Shown piece by piece: positions 17,434 through 26,513 of a stretch of 55,476 nucleotides of DNA. How positions within the stretch are numbered: position 1 is the first letter of the stretch; each line of letters opens with the position of its first letter. The stretch spans positions 1-55,476 of the forward strand of contig DATMAN010000025.1 of NCBI GenBank assembly GCA_035560005.1, read 5' to 3'. Made by a program: the position numbers and the translations under genes. The notes under the pieces are model-generated. The model was given only the letters and a program-made list of their open reading frames with translations, was not told where the DNA came from and did not search any database. Source of the DNA: Burkholderiales bacterium (GTDB taxonomy: Bacteria > Pseudomonadota > Gammaproteobacteria > Burkholderiales > Eutrophovitaceae).

Positions 17434-18077
17434 CTATTCGTTGGTGACCGCCTCGATCTCTTCGAGCGAGGTCACCCCTTGCTTGACTTTAAGCAGCCCC
17501 GACTGGCGCAGATCGCGGATGCCTTCCTTCTGCGCCTGTCTCGCGATGTCGAGCGCATTACCATTGGTCATGATGATCCGGTTCATCTCCTCCGATATCG
17601 GCATGACCTGATAGATGCCGACCCGGCCCTTGTAACCGGTACCCTTGCAGTTTTCGCATCCCACCGCATGGTGCGGTGTCCAGCTGCCATCGAGATCCGC
17701 TGCCGCGAAACCCGCTCTGAGCAAAGCCTCCCTCGAAATTCGGCCGGGATCTTGCACTCCTTGCACAGTCGGCGCGCTAGGCGCTGAGCCGTGATGAGTA
17801 TGACGGAACTCGCGATGTTAAACGGCGCGATGCCCATGTTGATCAGCCGTGTCAGCGTGGTTGGTGCGTCGTTGGTGTGCAGCGTAGAGAGCACGAGATG
17901 CCCGGTCTGTGCTGCCTTGACCGCGATCTCGCCAGTTTCGAGCTGCTCCACGAAAGAGATCCCGGCGCTGCTTGCCTGGGACTGGAGTGAGTCCGCGTCC
18001 CGCTCTGGGATCAGGCCGCGCTGCACCATTGCGCGCCCCAAGCCGGTCAACGCACCATGAACGCTTGCTGCAACCAT
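17434..18077 (-). pseudogene. pilB: broken pilB: internal deletion plus frameshift
   Basis: The remains of the type IV pilus assembly ATPase. The first about 46 residues ([17 protein letters not shown]... SFVEQL) match a PilB N-terminus. The reading then jumps directly into the late ATPase region [35 protein letters not shown]. The missing middle, more than 300 residues in a normal protein of about 570, holds Walker A, the Asp box and Walker B. A one-base loss near 17738-17741 (an A run read on the - strand) then shifts the frame; the other frame carries [11 protein letters not shown] and [20 protein letters not shown] to the true C-terminus. It cannot encode a working ATPase as read. An assembly error remains possible. 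Confidence 0.88.
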
Positions 18078-18153
18078 CTAGCCGGGAGCCAAACTAGAAT
18101 TATGCTGAATAATGCACCCTAAGCCGGTGCTTGTAAAGGAAAAAGGAGCTGAA

Positions 18154-19425
18154 CTAGTTGCTGTCCGCAGGTGGCAGGAGACGGACCGATTTGATTACGC
18201 GGTCCTGGGTTTGCAGGATCTCGATCGGATAGCCGGCGAGCTTTACCGAGGTGCCGGGCTCCGGGATGGTCTGTAGATGCTCAAGGATCAGCCCGTTGAG
18301 CGTTTTCGGCCCATCGAGGGGGAACCGGTAGCCGAGTTTGCGATTGAGGTCACGCAGCAGGCTCGCGCCCTCCACGACGATGCTTCCGTCCTCGAGTCGC
18401 TTGAAGCGCGCCGTCTGCAACGGCGACTGGGTGGTAAACTCGCCGATGATTTCCTCGATGATGTCTTCGATCGTGACCAGGCCCATCAGTTCGCCGTACT
18501 CGTCCACGACCAGGCCAATCCGGTCCCGGTGCTCCTGGAAATTCTGAAGTTGCGTCAGCAAAGGCGTGCCCAGGGGTATGAAATAGGGTTCGCGCAGGAC
18601 TTCATTGATCGCCTCGGCGTCGATCCTGCCGCCCTCGGACACGTTGAGGAGCTTGCGCACGTGCACAATCCCGAGGACTTCGTCCAGCCGCCCACGATAT
18701 ACGGGAAGCCGTGTGTGGTTGCAGGTCACGATCTGGCGGTGGATCTCCTCCGGGGGCGCTTCGATGTCCAGCGCTTCGATCTGGTTGCGTGGAACCATCA
18801 CGTCCTCCACGGTGATCGCCTGGAGGTCGAAGAGGTTGAGCAGCATGTTCTGGTGCTTCTGCGGAAGGAAGTTGCCGCCTTCGAGCACGAGCGTGCGCAG
18901 CTCTTCGAAGCTCAGAGCCTGGTCTTGCTCCGTCGGTACCTTCAGCCGCATCACCCATAGCATTCCTCGAACGAAGAGATTGAAGAATCCGACGATGGGA
19001 TAGGCGACTCGCAGGAGCGGCGCAAGCACGAAGCTCGCCGGGAAGGCGATGCGCTCCGGATAGCTGGCGCCGATCACCTTGGGCGTGAGCTCGCTGAAGA
19101 TCAGAATTGCAGCGGTGACCGCCAGCGTACCGAGCGTGAGCGCCAGCTCGCTCTCTCCAAACAGGCGAAACGTGATAACGGTCACCAGCGCGGCGGCCGC
19201 CGTGTTGACGAGGTTATTGCCGAGAAGAATGACGCCGAGGAGACGGTCGGTGCGCTCCAGCAGCCGCGCAGTCAGCCTGGCGGCCCGGTGACCCGTCTTT
19301 GCCAGATGCCTCAACCGGTAACGGTTGAGGGCCATCATGCTGGTTTCCGAAATTGAGAAGAACCCGGATATGACTAACAGAACGACAAGCGCCGTGAACA
19401 GCGCGTTGAGCGAGATCTCGTCCAA
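18154..19425 (-). CDS. CNNM/CorC-type membrane protein with CBS pair (HlyC/CorC family)
   Basis: A 423-residue inner-membrane protein likely involved in divalent cation (magnesium or cobalt) homeostasis. The N-terminal DUF21/CNNM domain has about four membrane helices and the family segments FSISETSMMALNRYRLRHLA and IFSELTPKVIGA. Two CBS motifs follow (VEDVMVPRNQIEALD and HTRLPVYRGRLDEVLGIVHV; then IGLVVDEYGELMGLVTIEDI). The C-terminal CorC_HlyC domain contains IVVEGASLLRDLNRKLG. It resembles YfjD/CorB of enterobacteria. It lies 65 bases downstream of the cytochrome assembly-like gene on the same strand. Confidence 0.9.
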   Translation of the reverse strand: MDEISLNALFTALVVLLVISGFFSISETSMMALNRYRLRHLAKTGHRAARLTARLLERTDRLLGVILLGNNLVNTAAAALVTVITFRLFGESELALTLGTLAVTAAILIFSELTPKVIGASYPERIAFPASFVLAPLLRVAYPIVGFFNLFVRGMLWVMRLKVPTEQDQALSFEELRTLVLEGGNFLPQKHQNMLLNLFDLQAITVEDVMVPRNQIEALDIEAPPEEIHRQIVTCNHTRLPVYRGRLDEVLGIVHVRKLLNVSEGGRIDAEAINEVLREPYFIPLGTPLLTQLQNFQEHRDRIGLVVDEYGELMGLVTIEDIIEEIIGEFTTQSPLQTARFKRLEDGSIVVEGASLLRDLNRKLGYRFPLDGPKTLNGLILEHLQTIPEPGTSVKLAGYPIEILQTQDRVIKSVRLLPPADSN

Positions 19426-19490
19426 AGCGATACATCCGTCGGATAGAGATGAACCCAGTATCGAGGCGCGCTCGCGCGCGTGTCAAGCCG

Positions 19491-20309
19491 CTAGCGCTGC
19501 AAGATGACTTCGATCACGAACCGGCTGCCGATGTAGGCCAGCACCAGCGACAGAAAACCGGCCAGCGTCCATCGGGTCGCGATGCGACCGCGCCACCCGT
19601 AGAAGGCGCGTCCCGCGAGCAGCGCACCGAAGATGATCCACGACAGGATCCCGAAGACGGTCTTGTGAGTCAGTTGAAGCGGAGTACCGAACAACTCCTC
19701 GGAAAACGCCACTCCGCTGACCAGCGTCAGTGTGAGCAGTACGAATCCAGCTCCGATGATGCGAAACAGCAGCTTCTCCATGGTGAGCAGCGGCGGCAGT
19801 GTCTGCAGAAATGGTGGCATATTGCGCGCGTGCAGCCGGCGCTCGACCACGGCCATCAGCAGCACATGCAGCGAGGCGATCGTGAATAGGCTGTAGGCGA
19901 GCAGTGCGATCAGCAGATGTACCTTGAAGGCCAGCAGATGCGTATTGCTCAGGGGTCGGGCCGCAGGCAGCGCAAGAGGCAGCAGCGACAGCGCCGCAGC
20001 TGCAGGGAGGACCAGCAGGTTGAGTGCGTCCAGCCGATAGAAAAGGCTTCCGACGCCGTAGATCAGAACCGCGAGCGCTATGATCACCGATACGGCATTG
20101 CCCACGCCCAGGTAGAGTCCATCCGGGCGCAGCATCGACTGCGCGAGCACGGCAGTGTGCAGCGCTAGGGGGACGAACAACAGCAGCCGTGCCGCCTTGC
20201 GACGATCGACGGCGAAGGCGTCGCCGTTCCCGGGCATCGTGCGCCAGAGATAGGCCGCCAGCGCCGCATATCCGGCGCTGGCGAGAAGATGAAGTAGAAT
20301 GGAAGCCAT
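19491..20309 (-). CDS. cytochrome c assembly-family membrane protein (YpjD-like)
   Basis: A 272-residue protein with about eight membrane helices. It belongs to the CcmC/CcsA/YpjD superfamily by its long hydrophobic segments, the conserved histidines (KVHLLIALLAYSLFTIASLH and LQLTHKTVFGILSW) and overall size. In beta- and gammaproteobacteria the gene divergent from ffh is of this YpjD-like type. The exact role is uncertain: heme handling or cytochrome maturation is suggested by the superfamily, and a link to the downstream CorC-type protein by adjacency. The start ATG is 195 bases from ffh. Confidence 0.8.
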   Translation of the reverse strand: MASILLHLLASAGYAALAAYLWRTMPGNGDAFAVDRRKAARLLLFVPLALHTAVLAQSMLRPDGLYLGVGNAVSVIIALAVLIYGVGSLFYRLDALNLLVLPAAAALSLLPLALPAARPLSNTHLLAFKVHLLIALLAYSLFTIASLHVLLMAVVERRLHARNMPPFLQTLPPLLTMEKLLFRIIGAGFVLLTLTLVSGVAFSEELFGTPLQLTHKTVFGILSWIIFGALLAGRAFYGWRGRIATRWTLAGFLSLVLAYIGSRFVIEVILQR

Positions 20310-20504
20310 CGGTCCGGAGGCAGGCAGTCTACCTCATCGGACTGGCGCAAGATGTTGACCTTGCTGCTCTGGGACGTTCATGCTTGGGCTGCAGCGGGCA
20401 GAGATTGCGATGCACATCTCCCATGGTTCTTGGAGCTTTGCGCGGTCTGATTACCTTCTCGGTCAGAATTCGCGACCGCTTTTCTTTCTACCGACACCGC
20501 TGAC

Positions 20505-21857
20505 ATGCTGGACGCGTTGACGAATCGGCTTGGCACTCTCGTCAGGACCCTGCGTGGACAAGCGCGCCTCACCGAAACCAATATCCAGGACGCCTTGCGG
20601 GAGGTGAGGATCGCATTGCTTGAAGCGGACGTGGCCTTGCCGGTGGTGCGCGAGTTTGTCGCGCGGGTCAAGGAGAAGGCCATCGGCCAGGAAGTGCTTG
20701 CCAGCCTGACACCCGGGCAGGCCTTGGTAGGTGTGGTGTACCGCGAGCTCGTGGCCCTGATGGGACGGGAAAGCAGGGGCCTGGATCTCGCGACCCGGCC
20801 TCCCGCCGTGATTTTGATGGCCGGGCTGCAGGGTTCGGGCAAGACCACGACCAGCGCGAAGTTGGCGAGGCTACTCAAGGAACAGCACAAGAAGAAGGTG
20901 TTGCTGGCAAGCTGCGATGTTTACAGGCCCGCAGCCACGGAGCAGCTGAAGACGCTTGCCGGGCAGGTCGCCGCGGATTTCTACGACGCGGCACCGACCG
21001 AGCGCGATGCGGAAGCGATCGCGCGCGGCGCCTTGAGCCATGCGCGGCGGCACTACCACGATGTGTTAATCGTCGACACGGCCGGGCGGCTCGCTATCGA
21101 CGAGCAGATGATGCTCGAGATCCGCGCACTTCACTCGGCCATGGAACCCGTCGAGACCCTGTTTGTGGTCGACGCCATGCAGGGCCAGGACGCCGTCAAC
21201 GTCGGCAAGGCTTTTGCGGAAGCCTTGCCGCTTACCGGGATCGTCGTGACCAAACTGGACGGCGACGCGCGTGGCGGGGCGGCGCTGTCGGTTCGACACA
21301 TCACCGGACGGCCGATCAAGTTCGTAGGGATTGGAGAGAAGACAGCGGCGCTGGAACCGTTCCATCCGGAGCGAATGGCTTCGCGGATTCTCGGCATGGG
21401 CGACGTGGTCTCGCTGGTCGAAGAGGTACAGCGCAGCGTCGATGTCGGGGAAGCGGAAAAGCTCGCAAGAAAAGTCAGATCGGGCAAAGGCTTTGATCTA
21501 GCCGACTTCAGGAATCAACTTTTCCAGATGAAGAGAATGGGTGGGCTTGATGCGCTGCTCGACAAACTGCCCGCGCAGCTGGCGCAGGCCGCGCAGTCGG
21601 TGCCCACCGATGAGAGAGTCATCAACCGCACGATCGGCATCATTGATGCGATGACGCCGCAAGAGCGGGCGAAGCCCGAAATCATCAAAGCTTCGCGCAA
21701 GCGGCGCATAGCATCCGGTGCCGGGGTGTCGGTTCAGGAGGTCAACCGGTTGCTCAGTCAGCACGAGCAGATGCAAAAGATGGTGAAGATGATGGGCAAG
21801 GGCGGATTGCAGAAGATGATGCGCGGAATGAGAGGCATGCTGCAGGGAACACGCTGA
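20505..21857 (+). CDS. ffh: signal recognition particle protein Ffh
   Basis: The SRP GTPase that binds signal sequences and 4.5S RNA and delivers ribosomes to FtsY. It has 450 residues. The N domain begins MLDALTNRLGTLVRTLRG. The G domain has GLQGSGKTTTSAKLA, VLLASCDVYRPAA, DTAGRLAIDEQM and VVTKLDGDARGGAAL. The M domain ends in a methionine-rich tail (QMQKMVKMMGKGGLQKMMRG). No 4.5S RNA gene is seen in the window. Confidence 0.97.
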   Translation: MLDALTNRLGTLVRTLRGQARLTETNIQDALREVRIALLEADVALPVVREFVARVKEKAIGQEVLASLTPGQALVGVVYRELVALMGRESRGLDLATRPPAVILMAGLQGSGKTTTSAKLARLLKEQHKKKVLLASCDVYRPAATEQLKTLAGQVAADFYDAAPTERDAEAIARGALSHARRHYHDVLIVDTAGRLAIDEQMMLEIRALHSAMEPVETLFVVDAMQGQDAVNVGKAFAEALPLTGIVVTKLDGDARGGAALSVRHITGRPIKFVGIGEKTAALEPFHPERMASRILGMGDVVSLVEEVQRSVDVGEAEKLARKVRSGKGFDLADFRNQLFQMKRMGGLDALLDKLPAQLAQAAQSVPTDERVINRTIGIIDAMTPQERAKPEIIKASRKRRIASGAGVSVQEVNRLLSQHEQMQKMVKMMGKGGLQKMMRGMRGMLQGTR

Positions 21858-21905
21858 TGCGGGCGTGGCAGTGTGCTCAGGCGCAGTTGCGTGAACAGGT
21901 GGATC

Positions 21906-22676
21906 ATGAAAATCTGGAAGTTGGCTATTGTCTCAGTTGCCTGGGTGGCAGCCTCCACTGTGCATGCCCTGGATTACGAGCGTGAAAAGCGCTGGGCGGA
22001 GCAGATTATTCCTGCAATCCTGGTCGGCGAGGTGGTCTGGATCAAGCAAGCCAATGGTCACGAGTTTCTCGCCATCTACACCGAGGCGGAGAAAGCGCGC
22101 GGCGCGATCATTGTCGGTCATGGACGCGGCTGGAATCCGGACTTCGAACTCTACGGGGCGCTGCGCGTGAAACTTGCCGAGCAAGGCTACAGCACCCTTG
22201 CTATTCAGCTGCCGGTGCTCGGGCCGGGAGCCAAGGTCGGGGACTACCTCCCGACCTACACCGACGCGGTGGAACGCTATGACCTAGCGGCCAGGTATCT
22301 CACTGACAAGGGCTTCAAGAACATCGCCATCGTATCCCACAGCCTAGGCGCGACCATGGCCAATCAGTACCTCATCAGGGTCGACAAGACGCCGGTGAAG
22401 GCATGGGTGTTCGTTGGCATCATCAACGGCCTGGAAGAGATGTTCAGGATCAAGATCCCCGTGCTCGACGTGTTCGGAAGCAAGGACTGGGAAATCACCC
22501 AGGTCGGCGCCTATGAACGCAAACGTCAGATCGACAAGGTTCCCGGCTCTCAGCAGGTCATCGTGCAGGATGCGCTGCACTTCTTCGAAGGCAAGGAGGA
22601 CGAGCTCGTGAAGGTGGTTGTGGCTTTCCTAGACCAGCAGTTTGGCGCCGGGCTTGCCGGCGCGGCCCCGCGCTGA
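21906..22676 (+). CDS. secreted alpha/beta hydrolase, DUF3530-like
   Basis: A 256-residue protein with an N-terminal signal peptide ([21 protein letters not shown]). The ATG at 21906 is preceded by AGGTGG. An in-frame upstream start would add eleven residues before the signal. The hydrolase fold shows an oxyanion region [10 protein letters not shown], nucleophile elbow VSHSLGA, an aspartate in DVFGSKDW and a histidine in DALHFFEG, so the Ser-Asp-His triad looks complete. The HGRGW and LQLPVL-like segments resemble DUF3530 proteins. Substrate is unknown. It lies between ffh and the rpsP operon, which has its own promoter. Confidence 0.75.
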   Translation: MKIWKLAIVSVAWVAASTVHALDYEREKRWAEQIIPAILVGEVVWIKQANGHEFLAIYTEAEKARGAIIVGHGRGWNPDFELYGALRVKLAEQGYSTLAIQLPVLGPGAKVGDYLPTYTDAVERYDLAARYLTDKGFKNIAIVSHSLGATMANQYLIRVDKTPVKAWVFVGIINGLEEMFRIKIPVLDVFGSKDWEITQVGAYERKRQIDKVPGSQQVIVQDALHFFEGKEDELVKVVVAFLDQQFGAGLAGAAPR

Positions 22677-22681
22677 TTGCC

Positions 22682-22709
22682 TTGCGCGGGAAGGAAAAAG
22701 GCGTAGAAT
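22682..22709 (+). promoter_or_regulatory. probable promoter of the rpsP-rimM-trmD-rplS operon
   Basis: TTGCGC (22682-22687) and TAGAAT (22704-22709) are spaced by 16 bases; the -10 matches consensus at 5/6. It lies 29 bases before the rpsP start and just after the upstream gene ends. Confidence 0.5.
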
Positions 22710-22738
22710 CACGCACTTTGCTTTTCTGGGGTATTCCC

Positions 22739-22993
22739 ATGGTTGTCATTCGGCTGGCCCGCGGAGGTGCTAAGAAGCGGCCCTTTTACAACATGGTCGT
22801 TGCCGACTCGCGCAGTGCTCGCGACGGGCGTTTTATCGAGCGAGTGGGGTTTTATGATCCGAAAGCGCCCGAAGGACACGAAAGCCTGCGCGTGGACATG
22901 AACCGGCTCGCCTACTGGCAGAGTAAGGGGGCGCTCTTGTCGCAAACCGCCGCGCGCCTCGTCAAGCAGTTCAGTGCCACGGTCAAGGCTTGA
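22739..22993 (+). CDS. rpsP: 30S ribosomal protein S16
   Basis: A small-subunit ribosomal protein binding 16S rRNA in the body domain. It has 84 residues, normal length, starting [20 protein letters not shown] and containing [20 protein letters not shown]. It is the first gene of the conserved rpsP-rimM-trmD-rplS operon; rimM overlaps its 3' end by 20 bases if the GTG start is used. Confidence 0.98.
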   Translation: MVVIRLARGGAKKRPFYNMVVADSRSARDGRFIERVGFYDPKAPEGHESLRVDMNRLAYWQSKGALLSQTAARLVKQFSATVKA

Positions 22994-23483
22994 TCGGGTA
23001 ATCGTCATGGGGCGCATTGGCGCCCCGTTCGGAGTAAAGGGCTGGGTAAGAGTCCAGCCGTACACGAAACGAAGGAACGGCCTGCTGGCGTATCCCGAGT
23101 GGTGGATCGCTGGCCCCGAGGGCTGGCAGGCATACGCAGTGGCGGAAGCCGCCGAACACGGCAGCGCACTCGTCGCACGCCTGGCCGGATGCGATGACCG
23201 GGACGCAGCCGCGGCACTGAGAAACCGCGAGATCGGAATTCCGCGCGCTCGCCTGCCGGAGGTACCTGGTGAGCATTACTGGGCTGATCTGCTCGGGCTA
23301 GAAGTGATCAACGCCCGAGGGGTGTCGTTGGGTCGCGTCGTACGCCTGATGGACACCGGGGCAAATGCGATCCTGGTCGTGTGTGACGAGAAGGAACGCC
23401 TGATCCCGTTCGTCGAGCGCGTAGTGCTGGCGGTAGAGCCCGATGCGGGAAACATCGTGGTCGACTGGGAAAGAGACTATTGA
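22974..23483 (+). CDS. rimM: ribosome maturation factor RimM
   Basis: RimM assists maturation of the 30S head and binds S19. It has 169 residues from GTG 22974; an ATG at 23007 is a shorter alternative that would remove residues normally preceding the [12 protein letters not shown] motif. The C-terminal PRC-barrel region includes [12 protein letters not shown], then [17 protein letters not shown] and IPFVERVV. Its operon position between rpsP and trmD is standard. Confidence 0.95.
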   Translation: MPRSRLDRVIVMGRIGAPFGVKGWVRVQPYTKRRNGLLAYPEWWIAGPEGWQAYAVAEAAEHGSALVARLAGCDDRDAAAALRNREIGIPRARLPEVPGEHYWADLLGLEVINARGVSLGRVVRLMDTGANAILVVCDEKERLIPFVERVVLAVEPDAGNIVVDWERDY

Positions 23484-23492
23484 AGGCCGGCC

Positions 23493-24266
23493 ATGAAGCG
23501 CTTCGATGTCATCACGCTCTTTCCGGAAATGTTCGACGCGCTCACCCGCTGCGGTGTGACGCAGCGGGCGCGAGATCGGGGACTGTACGAGCTGGTAACT
23601 TGGAATCCGCGCGACTACGCCCATGGGGCCTACCGCAGCGTCGACGACCGTCCGTACGGTGGCGGGCCGGGAATGGTGATGCAGGCCGAGCCGCTGGCCA
23701 AAGCGATCCGGGCGGCGCGCCAGCGCCAAGCCAGCTGCGGGGTTCGTCATGGCCGCACGGTGTATCTGTCCCCGCAGGGCCGCTTGCTGGACCAGAAATT
23801 TGTCGAGGCACTGGGGCAGTACGAGGGTTTGGTGCTGATGGCAGGCCGCTACGAGGGCGTGGACGAACGCGTGATTGAGGCAGAGGTGGACGACGAGGTT
23901 TCGATCGGCGACTACGTTGTCTCGGGCGGCGAATTGCCGGCGATGGTTTTGATCGACGCGATCGTGCGGCGCTTGCCGGGTGCGCTCAACGATGAGGCGT
24001 CGGCGCAGCAGGATTCGTTCGTGGCGGGACTGCTGGATTTCCCGCACTACACGCGCCCCGAGATCTTCGAGGGCAGGCGGGTACCGCAGGTGCTGCTTTC
24101 GGGCAACCACGCGCAGATCCGTCGCTGGCGCTTGAAGCAGGCGATCGGGCGCACCTGGCAGCGCAGGCCGCAATTGCTCGCAGGCTTGGCGCTCGACAAG
24201 GAACAGCAGGAACTGCTGGCCGAGTACCGGTCGGAAATGGCGGAACTGGAAAAATCGGGAGCTTGA
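23493..24266 (+). CDS. trmD: tRNA (guanine37-N1)-methyltransferase TrmD
   Basis: Methylates G37 of tRNAs reading CNN codons, preventing +1 frameshifts. A SPOUT-class enzyme of 257 residues. Typical segments are [27 protein letters not shown], the knot [29 protein letters not shown] and the catalytic-aspartate region [19 protein letters not shown]. It starts nine bases after the rimM stop and ends one base before rplS. Confidence 0.98.
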   Translation: MKRFDVITLFPEMFDALTRCGVTQRARDRGLYELVTWNPRDYAHGAYRSVDDRPYGGGPGMVMQAEPLAKAIRAARQRQASCGVRHGRTVYLSPQGRLLDQKFVEALGQYEGLVLMAGRYEGVDERVIEAEVDDEVSIGDYVVSGGELPAMVLIDAIVRRLPGALNDEASAQQDSFVAGLLDFPHYTRPEIFEGRRVPQVLLSGNHAQIRRWRLKQAIGRTWQRRPQLLAGLALDKEQQELLAEYRSEMAELEKSGA

Positions 24267-24267
24267 A

Positions 24268-24648
24268 ATGGATCTGATACGCACCATCGAACAGGAAGAG
24301 ATTGCCCGCCTGGGCAGGAACATTCCGGATTTCGCGCCTGGGGACACCGTGGTCGTCAACGTGAACGTGGTCGAAGGCGACCGCAAGCGTGTGCAGGCCT
24401 ATGAGGGAGTCGTCGTGGCGAAGCGTAACCGGGGGCTCAACTCCTCGTTCGTGGTTCGCAAGATGTCCTCGGGCGAGGGTGTGGAGCGCACGTTCCAGAC
24501 CTATTCGCCGCTGATCGCCAGCATCGAACTCAAGCGGCGCGGCGACGTGCGTCGCGCCAAGCTCTATTACCTGCGGGAACGCTCCGGCAAGTCTGCGCGC
24601 ATCCGAGAGAAGCTCGAAGGCGGCGGGGACAAAACCGCCGAGTCCTAA
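24268..24648 (+). CDS. rplS: 50S ribosomal protein L19
   Basis: A large-subunit protein at the 30S-50S interface. It has 126 residues. Recognised from [36 protein letters not shown] and [20 protein letters not shown]. Last gene of the operon; its stop faces the stop of the PilZ-domain gene across 46 bases, in which I see no clear terminator. Confidence 0.98.
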   Translation: MDLIRTIEQEEIARLGRNIPDFAPGDTVVVNVNVVEGDRKRVQAYEGVVVAKRNRGLNSSFVVRKMSSGEGVERTFQTYSPLIASIELKRRGDVRRAKLYYLRERSGKSARIREKLEGGGDKTAES

Positions 24649-24694
24649 ATCCTGCTCGGGCGCGACTGAATCGGCGCGCGGGCCGCTTTCTTGT

Positions 24695-25408
24695 TTACAC
24701 GATCCGGCTTCGATCGCTGAGCAGCAGCTGGTGGATGTAGCTCTGCAGAAGCAGCGATTCGGTGGCATGCAAGCCCTCGAAGCGCACGCCATAGCTGTGC
24801 ACTTCGCCGCCGTTGCGCTCGTCCCGGTAGCGGCGCACGCTCTGCACCTCCGCCTTCGGATTGAGCTTCACTTCGTAGCCCTGCGGCTCCAGCTTGAAGG
24901 CGAAGAAAACCTGCAGCCGATCGCCTCTGTCGCCGATGTCACGCGCGCACTCAAGCTGGGCGCCGGTGACGCTCAGATCGCCCAATGTGCAGGACACCGG
25001 ATTACCCTGAGGGTCACGCTGCGGGTTGGCGGCCGTTGCGCGCAAGCCCACCCGCACCCGTTCCGCACTGCGGATCGGATTGGCGCGCACCGACTCCGGA
25101 TAGGCAAGATGCAGATACGGAAAGGGTGTGCGGCACGCCACCAGTACCTTGGTGGAGAAGGCATAGATGCTGCGGCCTGAGAACGCGCGCACGACCACGG
25201 TCTCGTTCTCCCGGATCTCCACGGGCGTGCCTCGAACTGACGGCGTACGCACCAGCACGCTCAGCTTGGGCACGTAGCCGATGACGGTCGTGAAGTGGTG
25301 CGTCAGCCCCGCGTCGGAGCTGAGCTCCATCTGCAGGCGGTCGCCCGTGCGAAGCTGCATCTGCTCGAAGGAGCAGGTCTGGAAAGGCGTCGCGGTCTGA
25401 CCGTTCAT
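24695..25408 (-). CDS. YcgR-like protein with C-terminal PilZ domain (c-di-GMP binding)
   Basis: A 237-residue cytoplasmic protein. Residues about 15-110 fit the YcgR-type N-terminal beta-barrel domain (GDRLQMELSSD, TTVIGYVPKLSVLV). Residues about 115-230 form a PilZ domain with the c-di-GMP signature RSAERVRV (RxxxR) and DLSVTGAQL (D/NxSxxG). YcgR proteins slow flagellar motors in response to c-di-GMP. No flagellar gene is in the window, so it could also act on pili or polysaccharide. Its promoter region is shared with the divergent TRAP substrate-binding gene. Confidence 0.82.
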   Translation of the reverse strand: MNGQTATPFQTCSFEQMQLRTGDRLQMELSSDAGLTHHFTTVIGYVPKLSVLVRTPSVRGTPVEIRENETVVVRAFSGRSIYAFSTKVLVACRTPFPYLHLAYPESVRANPIRSAERVRVGLRATAANPQRDPQGNPVSCTLGDLSVTGAQLECARDIGDRGDRLQVFFAFKLEPQGYEVKLNPKAEVQSVRRYRDERNGGEVHSYGVRFEGLHATESLLLQSYIHQLLLSDRSRIV

Positions 25409-25543
25409 TCGATCTGGCCCGGGTATTCACGCGCAGTATAAGGCTTCGCGCCGCAGCCGGCTCGCCGGCCCCTGTTAGAATCCGCCACCGATTCGACTCA
25501 TTTGCGACGCGCACGAGCGTCGCGATAAAGGCCGGGGCTGCGA

Positions 25544-26506
25544 GTGGCTGCAAGGATCGTGCTCAGAGTTGTCTTGCTGGCAGCAGCCGCGCTGGCGATG
25601 GCCGGCTGCGGTGAGAGGCAGAACATGCTCTCCATCGTGACCGGAGGCACGGGCGGCGTCTACTATCCGCTCGGGGGCGGACTCGCCAATCTGCTTTCCG
25701 TCCGGCTCTCCGGCTATCAGGTTACTTCGGAGGTCACCGGCGGCTCAGTGGACAATCTCAAGCTGGTCGCCGCCGGCGCCGCGGATATCGGCTTCGCGAT
25801 GGTCGATGCCGCATGGGACGCCCTGAACGGCCGCGAGAAGTTTGACGGGACGAAACTGCCCATCCGGACGCTGGCCGTCCTGTATCCCAATCACATGCAT
25901 GCGGTGACGATCGAGGCCACCGGCATCCGGTCGATCGCGGAGCTAGCCAATCGGCGGGTCTCGGTGGGTGCGCCCGGCAGCGCCACGGAAGTCATGGCGC
26001 TGCGTGTTCTGGAGGCATATGGAGTGGTCGACGCAGTCACCAGAGAGCGCCTGTCGGTCGCCGAGTCGGTCAATGCAATCAAGGATCGCAAGATCGAAGC
26101 CTTCTTCTGGGCCGGAGGCCTGCCTACGGCCGCGGTCACGGATCTTGCGACCACGCCCGGGGTGCGTTTGCGATTGCTGGACCATGGTGAGGCAGTGGTG
26201 CGCATGAACGCGAAGTACGGCCCCCTTTATGCCGAATCACACATCCCGCCCGGCATCTATCCCGGCGTAAGCGCCGCGGTGCGCAATGCCGTCGTATGGA
26301 ACATCCTTTTCGTCAGCGCGTCCATGGACGAGACCTTGGCCTACGAAGTCACCAGAACCCTGTTCGAGCAACGCGACGCACTGATCTCGGTGCACAAGGA
26401 AGCCGAGCGGATCACGCTTTCCAACCAGACGCGGCACCTCTCCCCAATCCCCTTCCATCCCGGGGCGGTGCGTTATTTCCGCAGCCGGGGCGTGAGTCCG
26501 GAATAG
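25544..26506 (+). CDS. TAXI-family TRAP transporter solute-binding lipoprotein
   Basis: The periplasmic substrate receptor of a TRAP-TAXI transporter. It starts with GTG and has 320 residues. The N-terminus is a lipoprotein signal (LAAAALAMAGCGE, lipobox AGC). The TAXI signature GGTGGVYYPLGGGLANLL, then TGGSVDNLKLV and ADIGFAMVDAAWDAL, are clear, as is VGAPGSATEVMALRVL. It lies eight bases before the permease gene. The substrate cannot be read from sequence; TAXI proteins handle small organic acids or amino acids. Confidence 0.92.
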   Translation: MAARIVLRVVLLAAAALAMAGCGERQNMLSIVTGGTGGVYYPLGGGLANLLSVRLSGYQVTSEVTGGSVDNLKLVAAGAADIGFAMVDAAWDALNGREKFDGTKLPIRTLAVLYPNHMHAVTIEATGIRSIAELANRRVSVGAPGSATEVMALRVLEAYGVVDAVTRERLSVAESVNAIKDRKIEAFFWAGGLPTAAVTDLATTPGVRLRLLDHGEAVVRMNAKYGPLYAESHIPPGIYPGVSAAVRNAVVWNILFVSASMDETLAYEVTRTLFEQRDALISVHKEAERITLSNQTRHLSPIPFHPGAVRYFRSRGVSPE

Positions 26507-26513
26507 TAAGGCA

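Noticed and set aside
24649-24694. Possible terminator between rplS and the PilZ gene
   Set aside because: GC-rich segment followed by TTTCTTGTTT, but I could not build a stem without bulges.
25504-25523. Hairpin GCGACGC/GCGTCGC upstream of the TRAP binding protein gene
   Set aside because: Short stem in GC-rich DNA without other riboswitch or terminator features.
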